In this document: positions 59,463 through 64,000 of the stretch, piece by piece
Numbering within the stretch: position 1 is the first letter of the stretch
Layout: each line of letters begins with the position of its first letter
Source of the DNA: Hymenobacter fodinae
GTDB lineage: Bacteria > Bacteroidota > Bacteroidia > Cytophagales > Hymenobacteraceae
NCBI RefSeq assembly: GCF_004745825.1
Contig: NZ_SRLA01000003.1
Location: 868,001-932,000, forward strand
DNA: 64,000 bases
Direction: 5' to 3'
Notes under the pieces: generated by a model
Told to the model about the DNA's origin: nothing
Seen by the model: only the letters and a program-made list of their open reading frames with translations
Database searches by the model: none
Made by a program: the position numbers and the translations under genes

Positions 59463-59505
59463 AAGCCCCGTATGTTGCCAATTAAGCGGTGCATACGGGG
59501 CTTTT
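59463..59505 (+). terminator. Rho-independent terminator of speA
   Basis: AAGCCCCGTATG pairs with CATACGGGGCTT across an 18-base loop, followed by TTGCTG. Confidence 0.75.
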
Positions 59506-59548
59506 GCTGTCCCTAGGCCACCTATAGCAAAAACAGTACAAAACCAAC

Positions 59549-59579
59549 TTGGACGCACCCCGTCGTTGGGCTACCTTTA
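59549..59579 (+). promoter_or_regulatory. Bacteroidota-type promoter (TTGG-N19-TACCTTTA)
   Basis: The -33 element TTGG at 59549-59552 is 19 bases from a -7 box TACCTTTA at 59572-59579, the usual spacing. It would drive the small lipoprotein gene at 59618. Confidence 0.5.
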
Positions 59580-59617
59580 CCCTCCGGAAACCGGTTGTCC
59601 TTATACTTTACACTCTC

Positions 59618-59773
59618 ATGAAGAAAGTTTTACTCCTAGTTTGCCTGGCTACGCTTAGCCTTGGTGCTTGTAACCGAAAGTCGCAGTGCCCCGCTTACAC
59701 GAGCACTAAAGAGGCATCTCGCCTCTCTTTCCCCGTTACGGCCAGCACCGAAGCCCCCGCTCAGCGCCAATAA
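59618..59773 (+). CDS. Small lipoprotein with CPAY motif (copy 1)
   Basis: A 51-residue precursor starting MKKVLLLVCLATLSLGACNRKSQCPAY. The lipobox is LGAC, so the mature peptide would be a 35-residue lipopeptide with a second Cys in CPAYTSTKEASRLS and a Ser/Thr/Ala-rich end. A close relative follows at 59954. No function is known to me; similar tiny lipoproteins with CPAY are found in Bacteroidota and may coat the membrane. Confidence 0.75.
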   Translation: MKKVLLLVCLATLSLGACNRKSQCPAYTSTKEASRLSFPVTASTEAPAQRQ

Positions 59774-59797
59774 GTATTGCACATTTCATGGTGCATG

Positions 59798-59832
59798 TAG
59801 CCCCTCTTGCAGCAGCGAGAGGGGCTTTTTTT
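59798..59832 (+). terminator. Rho-independent terminator
   Basis: AGCCCCTCT pairs with AGAGGGGCT around a 9-base loop, followed by TTTTTTTA. It separates the two small lipoprotein genes, so each has its own transcript. Confidence 0.85.
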
Positions 59833-59953
59833 ATTTCAGAAAGAAACTCGCTGTGTATGCAATTAATTGTACCGCCTGACCGTTCTACCGCAGAACCCTT
59901 TCTTTTTGAAGAGGATTGGCCCGGTGATGCCCTCTTACTAATTGCATTTAAAC

Positions 59954-60103
59954 ATGAAAAAACTGCTTCTACTCGCAGTCGTTGGCGGTGTTACACTTGG
60001 CTCGTGCCGCACAAAGTGCCCCGCTTACTCTAGCACCAAACCTGCTACGCAAACCGCCACCGCCGTTATGGCTAGCAACGCTACGGCTTCAGAGCGTCAG
60101 TAA
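59954..60103 (+). CDS. Small lipoprotein with CPAY motif (copy 2)
   Basis: A 49-residue precursor starting MKKLLLLAVVGGVTLGSCRTKCPAY. The lipobox LGSC is followed two residues later by a second conserved Cys block (KCPAYSSTKPATQ). The C-terminus ends ASERQ, like the first copy's AQRQ. Both keep the order lipobox, CPAY, STK, Ser/Thr/Ala-rich end. The gene is under 50 codons and easily missed. A GC-rich terminator follows at 60123-60156. Confidence 0.72.
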   Translation: MKKLLLLAVVGGVTLGSCRTKCPAYSSTKPATQTATAVMASNATASERQ

Positions 60104-60122
60104 TCTACATCAACAAGCCAGT

Positions 60123-60160
60123 GCGCCCGCCTCAGTTTCCGGACCGAGGCGGGCGCTGCC
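60123..60160 (+). terminator. Rho-independent terminator
   Basis: GCGCCCGCCTC pairs with GAGGCGGGCGC around AGTTTCCGGACC, followed by TGCCGTTTTC. Confidence 0.7.
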
Positions 60161-60197
60161 GTTTTCAACACTGTGTAGGAGCACTAAACAGTTACAC

Positions 60198-60743
60198 TTA
60201 ATTTAGAACTGTACCGAGAATTAGCTCCGTAGCCGCAGCTAAGTCAGCCACGTGCGGTTGGTATACTACCGTCTCGGAGTGGCCTACGAGAATACCGCGC
60301 ACACCGGCTCTGGCTCCGGCCTCCATGTCGCGGTACCGGTCGCCCACCATCCAGCACTGCGCGGGGTCGAGGTGGAATCGAGCTATGGCTTTTTCCAGCA
60401 TCAATGAGCCGGGTTTCCTTGACAATGACTCAGACACGCTGGGGTGTGAGGGTGCAAAGTACAGCGCATCTAGTAGGCTACCGCAGGCACGTTGCAGCTT
60501 TTCATGGCAGGCCTGCACTTCTGCTGCTGTATAAAGACCTTTAGCTATACCTGCTTGGTTGGTGACTACAATGAGGACATAACCAGCTTGCTTCAGGCGG
60601 GCCAGGCTCTCAGGCACGCCGGGCAACACTACAAACTTCTCGGGCTCCCACACATAGGTCCCAATTTCTTCGTTCAATACACCGTCTCGGTCCAGGAACA
60701 CAGCTTTGCCACGCGATGCGGTGGCTCCATCAGTAAGTTTCAT
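60198..60743 (-). CDS. HAD-IIIA phosphatase, GmhB/HisB-like
   Basis: A 181-residue small HAD phosphatase of the heptose-bisphosphatase/histidinol-phosphatase group. Motif I is AVFLDRDGVLNEEIG, motif II LIVVTNQAGIAKGLY, and motif IV MVGDRYRDMEAGARAG. The family normally carries a zinc loop with three Cys and one His before the RKP; here that stretch reads YFAPSHPSVSESLSRKPGS and keeps the His but no Cys. GmhB makes D-glycero-D-manno-heptose 1-phosphate for lipopolysaccharide core; without the zinc loop the substrate may differ. The ATG follows a -7 box by only 5 bases. Confidence 0.83.
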   Translation of the reverse strand: MKLTDGATASRGKAVFLDRDGVLNEEIGTYVWEPEKFVVLPGVPESLARLKQAGYVLIVVTNQAGIAKGLYTAAEVQACHEKLQRACGSLLDALYFAPSHPSVSESLSRKPGSLMLEKAIARFHLDPAQCWMVGDRYRDMEAGARAGVRGILVGHSETVVYQPHVADLAAATELILGTVLN

Positions 60744-60748
60744 TGCCC

Positions 60749-60756
60749 CAAAGCTA
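60749..60756 (-). promoter_or_regulatory. Putative -7 box (TAGCTTTG, reverse strand) next to the ATG
   Basis: Exact match to TAnnTTTG on the reverse strand, ending 5 bases before the ATG at 60743. This points to a leaderless transcript for the GmhB-like gene. Confidence 0.45.
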
Positions 60757-60851
60757 CAAGGTTGGGCATTGAGGGAGCGTGTGAAGCACGAGTCGCCTGT
60801 AGCAGGCCCGCTTATCTGGCCTAGGCCACCCGCGCGCTGGCATTACTGCCG

Positions 60852-60859
60852 TACCTTTG
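60852..60859 (+). promoter_or_regulatory. Putative -7 box (TACCTTTG)
   Basis: Exact match to TAnnTTTG, 37 bases before the ATG of the protoporphyrinogen oxidase gene. Confidence 0.5.
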
Positions 60860-60896
60860 CGCCCAGCACTTTCGCATTCTCTGCACTCCTGTACTC

Positions 60897-62228
60897 ATGA
60901 CCATAGCCATCATCGGTGGGGGCATCTCGGGCCTCACGTTGGCCTGGCACCTGCAAAAAGCCGGCGCCTATTATGACTTATTCGAAGCAGCGCCTAGGCC
61001 AGGGGGTACAGTGCGCAGCGAGCAGCACGGCGACTATCTGTTAGAAACTGGCCCCAACTCACTGCAGCTAAGCCCCGAGCTAGAGGAATTGCTACAGGCG
61101 CTAGGCCTCTTAGATCAGATTCAGGATGCGGCGGCCGTGAGCCAGAACCGCTACGTGCTGCGCGGGGGCCAATACCGGCAGTTGCCTGCTTCGCCGCCTA
61201 AGCTGCTTACGGGTAAGTTTTTCAGTCTGAAGGCCAAGTGGAACCTAGTGCAGGAACTACGGCGCCCGACTCTGCCTCCCGACCCTACCGAAACCCTGGC
61301 GAGCTTCTTCCGCCGCCGCTTTGGCTCGGAGGTGGTGGACTATGCACTCAACCCGTTCATTTCGGGCATTTACGCCGGCGACCCGGAGAAGCTGCTGCTG
61401 CACAAAACCTTCCCGCAGCTCGCGGCCCTAGAGCAGGAACATGGCTCCGTGATTCGGGGGCTGATGAAAAACAAGAATGGTACCGGGCGGCGACGCATTT
61501 TCACGCTCAAGAACGGCATTCAAACCCTTACTGATAAGCTGGCCAGCCGCTTAGGACGCGCCCACTTTGGTCAGGCTGTTACCTCCCTGCTCCGCCACGC
61601 CGATGATGGCCGCTGGGAACTGGAAACCACGGCCGGCCCCGCCCCCCGCCTCTACGACCACGTAGTGCTGGCCTTACCCGCCTACACCGCCGCTGATCTG
61701 CTACGTCCCGAGTTTCCGGAGGCGGCAGAGGCGCTAGGCCAGGTGTACTATCCACCCATGACGGCCATTTACTCCGCTTACCACCGGGCCGCCGTGCAGC
61801 ACCCCCTCGATGGGTTCGGAGCCCTGCACCCCAAGGCCGAGCAGCCCTACGCCGCCGGCAGCGTCTGGACGAGCTCTATCTTCCCCAACCGCGTGCCGGC
61901 AGGCCAAGTGCTATTTACCACCTTTGTGGGCGGCAGCCAGTACGAAGCGCAGGCCCGCGAGCCAGAGGCCGCCCAGAAAGCAGCTGTGCACGAGGAACTG
62001 AGCCGGTATTATGGCATCTCGGAAGAGCCCGTGTGGCAGTACCGTTACTTTTGGGAGCGGGCCATTCCGCAGTTTGATGCCCGAATTGTTCCGGCCCACG
62101 CCGCCATGGATGCGCTGGCTCCGCTAGGCCTGCATGCTACTGCCAACTGGCGGGCCGGCGTAGGTGTGCCCGATTGTGTACGTCACGCCAAAGCATTGTC
62201 CCAACAGCTTTTTCCGCCCCTGCGCTAG
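60897..62228 (+). CDS. hemG: Protoporphyrinogen oxidase, HemY type
   Basis: A 443-residue FAD enzyme that oxidises protoporphyrinogen IX in haem synthesis. The N-terminal dinucleotide motif is AIIGGGISGLTLAWHLQKAG, followed by RPGGTVRSEQHGDYLLETGPNSLQ, the pattern of HemY/PPOX enzymes. Other marks are RFGSEVVDYALNPFISGIYAGDPEKLLL and LKNGIQTLTDKLASRL. The C-terminus LHATANWRAGVGVPDCVRHAKAL binds FAD. This oxygen-dependent form fits an aerobic organism. Bacterial oxygen-dependent enzymes are named HemY or HemG in different schemes. Confidence 0.93.
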   Translation: MTIAIIGGGISGLTLAWHLQKAGAYYDLFEAAPRPGGTVRSEQHGDYLLETGPNSLQLSPELEELLQALGLLDQIQDAAAVSQNRYVLRGGQYRQLPASPPKLLTGKFFSLKAKWNLVQELRRPTLPPDPTETLASFFRRRFGSEVVDYALNPFISGIYAGDPEKLLLHKTFPQLAALEQEHGSVIRGLMKNKNGTGRRRIFTLKNGIQTLTDKLASRLGRAHFGQAVTSLLRHADDGRWELETTAGPAPRLYDHVVLALPAYTAADLLRPEFPEAAEALGQVYYPPMTAIYSAYHRAAVQHPLDGFGALHPKAEQPYAAGSVWTSSIFPNRVPAGQVLFTTFVGGSQYEAQAREPEAAQKAAVHEELSRYYGISEEPVWQYRYFWERAIPQFDARIVPAHAAMDALAPLGLHATANWRAGVGVPDCVRHAKALSQQLFPPLR

Positions 62229-62490
62229 CAAGCCCACCGTCCCATGCGACGCCAATAATCACACGATTTTACTGGCCTAGATGAACATAAAGACAGGCTG
62301 CTGTGGTTATATCAACAAGAAATAATATTTTCCCTCGTGCAATTCTTAGCGCCTACGGGTCGTCTTTCATGCCACCTGCGGCAGCTCAGAATTGTCTAAC
62401 GGGTTCTGCGTCAGTACCCACCTGAATCTGCCACTTTCGCACGCTGATCTTCCCCTCCCACCTGGCTACTAACAAGTCGGCCAAGCCGCT

Positions 62491-62498
62491 TACCTTTG
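62491..62498 (+). promoter_or_regulatory. Putative -7 box (TACCTTTG) directly before the ATG
   Basis: Exact match to TAnnTTTG; it ends 4 bases before the ATG at 62503, so transcription should start at or near the start codon (leaderless). The 274 bases upstream of the ATG hold no gene. Confidence 0.5.
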
Positions 62499-62502
62499 AC
62501 TA

Positions 62503-63303
62503 ATGAATGACGGGCTTGTCCTCATCCCTACCTATAATGAGCGCGAGAATGCGGAGCTAATTATCCGCAAGGTTTTCTCGCTGCCCAAAGCCTTCGATAT
62601 TCTCATTATTGATGATGGCTCTCCCGATGGCACCGCCGCCATTGTGCGGAGTCTGCTGCCCGAGTTTGAGGGCCGCCTGTTTTTAGAAGAACGCAAAGGC
62701 AAGCTAGGCCTCGGTACCGCGTACATTCACGGCTTCCGCTGGGCGCTTGCCCATGGCTACGAGTACGTGTTTGAGATGGATGCCGACTTCTCGCACAACC
62801 CCGACGACTTGGTTCGGTTATATGATGCTTGCGCGTACCAGGGCTACGACCTGTCCATTGGCTCGCGTTACATTCAGGGGGTAAATGTGGTCAACTGGCC
62901 CATGGATCGAGTGCTGATGTCGTGGTTTGCCTCGGCCTACGTACGCTTTATTACGGGCATGCCTATCATGGACGCCACGGCCGGTTTTAAATGCTACACG
63001 GCCCGTGTGCTGCGCACTATTCCCCTCGACCGCATCCACTTTGTAGGGTATGCGTTCCAGATTGAGATGAAGTGGCTGGCCTACAAATTGGGCTTCCGCA
63101 TCAAAGAGGTACCAATCATTTTCACCGATCGTACCCGGGGAGCCTCCAAAATGAGCAAGGGCATTGTGAAAGAAGCTTTCCTAGGCGTTATCCGTATGAA
63201 GGTTAGCAGCTGGTTTCGGTCTTTTAACCGAAATGAGGATACCTTGGCTTCGGCTCCCGCCTCTACCGTGGTATCCGCAACCCCGGCTCCCGAAACCCGG
63301 TAA
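62503..63303 (+). CDS. Polyprenol monophosphomannose synthase (GT2)
   Basis: A 266-residue cytosolic-face glycosyltransferase of family GT2 that moves mannose (or a related sugar) to a polyprenyl phosphate. The start is LIPTYNERENAELIIRKVF, the DxD motif lies in EYVFEMDADFSHNPDDL near residue 95, and the late motifs KEVPIIFTDRTRGASKMSKGIVKEA match the DPM1-like family. There is no C-terminal membrane domain, as in the short DPM type. A GT39-type transferase at 18056-19639 could use its product. It starts from a leaderless-type promoter. Confidence 0.92.
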   Translation: MNDGLVLIPTYNERENAELIIRKVFSLPKAFDILIIDDGSPDGTAAIVRSLLPEFEGRLFLEERKGKLGLGTAYIHGFRWALAHGYEYVFEMDADFSHNPDDLVRLYDACAYQGYDLSIGSRYIQGVNVVNWPMDRVLMSWFASAYVRFITGMPIMDATAGFKCYTARVLRTIPLDRIHFVGYAFQIEMKWLAYKLGFRIKEVPIIFTDRTRGASKMSKGIVKEAFLGVIRMKVSSWFRSFNRNEDTLASAPASTVVSATPAPETR

Positions 63304-63363
63304 GCAGGTATAGGGTGCGGCGGCGCTTAAAAGTAACGCCCAGCATGTACCTTACGCCTGCAC

Positions 63364-64000
63364 ATGGATAACTCACCTCTGTTCTGGCTTGCCTTCAACG
63401 TCTTCGTACTGGCGTTGCTATTGCTTGATTTACTGGTCTTCAATCGGAAAGCCCACGTAGTGCGCATGCGGGAAGCGCTGGGTTGGAGCGCGTTCTGGAT
63501 AGCCCTCTCCCTTTCCTTTAACTACTTGGTATATCGCTGGCTTGGCAAGCAGGCGGCCATGGAGTTCCTTACGGGCTACCTGATTGAGAAGTCGCTGAGC
63601 GTCGACAACCTCTTTGTTTTCCTGCTCATCTTCACCTATTTCAAAGTCCCGCAGCAGTACCAGCACAAGATCCTGTTTTGGGGTATCATTGGAGCCCTAA
63701 TTCTGCGAGCTGCTTTTATCCTGATTGGGGCAGCCCTGCTGGCTAAGTTTCAGTTCTTGCTGTATGTGCTGGGCGCCTTTTTGGTATATACGGGCGTGAA
63801 AATGGCTACTAGTGCCGGGGAGCCCGAAATAGACCCCGACAGCAACCCCGTAGTCAAGTTTCTGAGCCGCCACCTGCCCATCACCAGTCGCCTGCACGAA
63901 GGCAAGTTCTTTGTGCGCAAAGACGGGCTGCGGTTTGCAACTCCCCTGTTTGTGGTACTGATAATGGTGGAAACTACCGACGTAGTATTTGCCGCCGATT
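63364..64000 (+). CDS. TerC/Alx-family membrane protein (cut by the window end)
   Basis: The first 212 residues of a TerC family protein, read through the end of the window. It begins MDNSPLFWLAFNVFVLALLLLDLLVFN, then ALGWSAFWIALSLSFNYLVY, GYLIEKSLSVDNLFVFLLIF and, at the window edge, VLIMVETTDVVFAAD. These are the helices of the Alx type (about 320 residues when complete) with the SVDN and ETTD metal-site motifs. Alx-like proteins export Mn2+. It is distinct from the YkoY-like TerC at 55968, and a box-like TACCTTAC lies at 63348-63355. Confidence 0.9.
   Translation, partial: MDNSPLFWLAFNVFVLALLLLDLLVFNRKAHVVRMREALGWSAFWIALSLSFNYLVYRWLGKQAAMEFLTGYLIEKSLSVDNLFVFLLIFTYFKVPQQYQHKILFWGIIGALILRAAFILIGAALLAKFQFLLYVLGAFLVYTGVKMATSAGEPEIDPDSNPVVKFLSRHLPITSRLHEGKFFVRKDGLRFATPLFVVLIMVETTDVVFAAD

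Noticed and set aside
1..64000. CRISPR arrays, tRNA or rRNA genes and insertion sequences
   Set aside because: No regularly spaced direct repeats, cloverleaf or rRNA-like tracts, or transposase-like proteins were seen on either strand by reading; a covariance-model search would be decisive.

Overview
The window reads as chromosomal DNA of an aerobic member of the Bacteroidota, most like Hymenobacter (family Hymenobacteraceae). The evidence is a fairly high GC content with no Shine-Dalgarno pattern, several -7 promoter boxes of the Bacteroidota form TAnnTTTG, a eukaryote-type (GT3) glycogen synthase, many Bacteroidota-type lineage proteins, and dispersed palindromes of the GTCATCCTGAGC...GAAGGATCTTC type. 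No rRNA, tRNA, CRISPR array or intact mobile element was seen. The assignment rests on protein and motif recognition only.

Layout. 1-6.4 kb: aldo/keto reductase, ElaA-like acetyltransferase, a PAS-only sensor followed by a small helical protein, an M28 metallopeptidase and a zinc-ribbon membrane protein. 6.6-18.1 kb: the most distinctive block. It holds an OleC-like AMP-ligase, a BtaA-like (DUF3419) 3-amino-3-carboxypropyl transferase, an APH-type small-molecule kinase, a GNAT-like transferase, a PEP-synthase/rifampin-phosphotransferase-like dikinase, a UbiA-family prenyltransferase and an MMPL/RND lipid-type exporter. Together they look like a pathway that builds and exports an undescribed aminoacyl- or prenyl-type lipid or metabolite. 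18-31 kb: a GT39 glycosyltransferase, a predicted outer-membrane protein, a YfcC-type transporter, a TPR histidine kinase that lacks its phospho-acceptor histidine, an SDR oxidoreductase, an acyltransferase remnant, a carboxypeptidase-regulatory-domain protein and two tandem DUF421 proteins with zinc ribbons. 31-36 kb: glycogen metabolism (GH13 branching-type enzyme and GT3 glycogen synthase) and a DUF4198 protein. 36-45.7 kb: STAS protein, RNase Z, queuosine-precursor transporter, TrpS, CoA-transferase, a small ABC module, methyltransferase and Gfo/Idh oxidoreductase. 45.8-53.7 kb: DEAD-box helicase, TrxR-like flavoprotein, a gene broken by an amber codon, MenA, HAD phosphatase, glutathione peroxidase and a LOG protein. 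53.7-64 kb: ArgS, two TerC proteins (one cut by the window end), arginase facing arginine decarboxylase, two tiny paralogous lipoproteins, a GmhB-like phosphatase, protoporphyrinogen oxidase and a polyprenol-phosphate mannose synthase.

Two genome-scale signals run through the window. The first is a highly iterated short motif, TAGGCC/GGCCTA (often CTAGGCC or GGCCTAGGCC). It sits inside genes, between genes and at several stop codons, and it supplies the amber codon that breaks the gene at 48719-50236. The second is a family of intergenic hairpin repeats at about 30-124, 35226-35327, 40394-40506, 51371-51400 and 52998-53022. Several genes have a -7 box so close to their ATG that they are probably transcribed without a leader.
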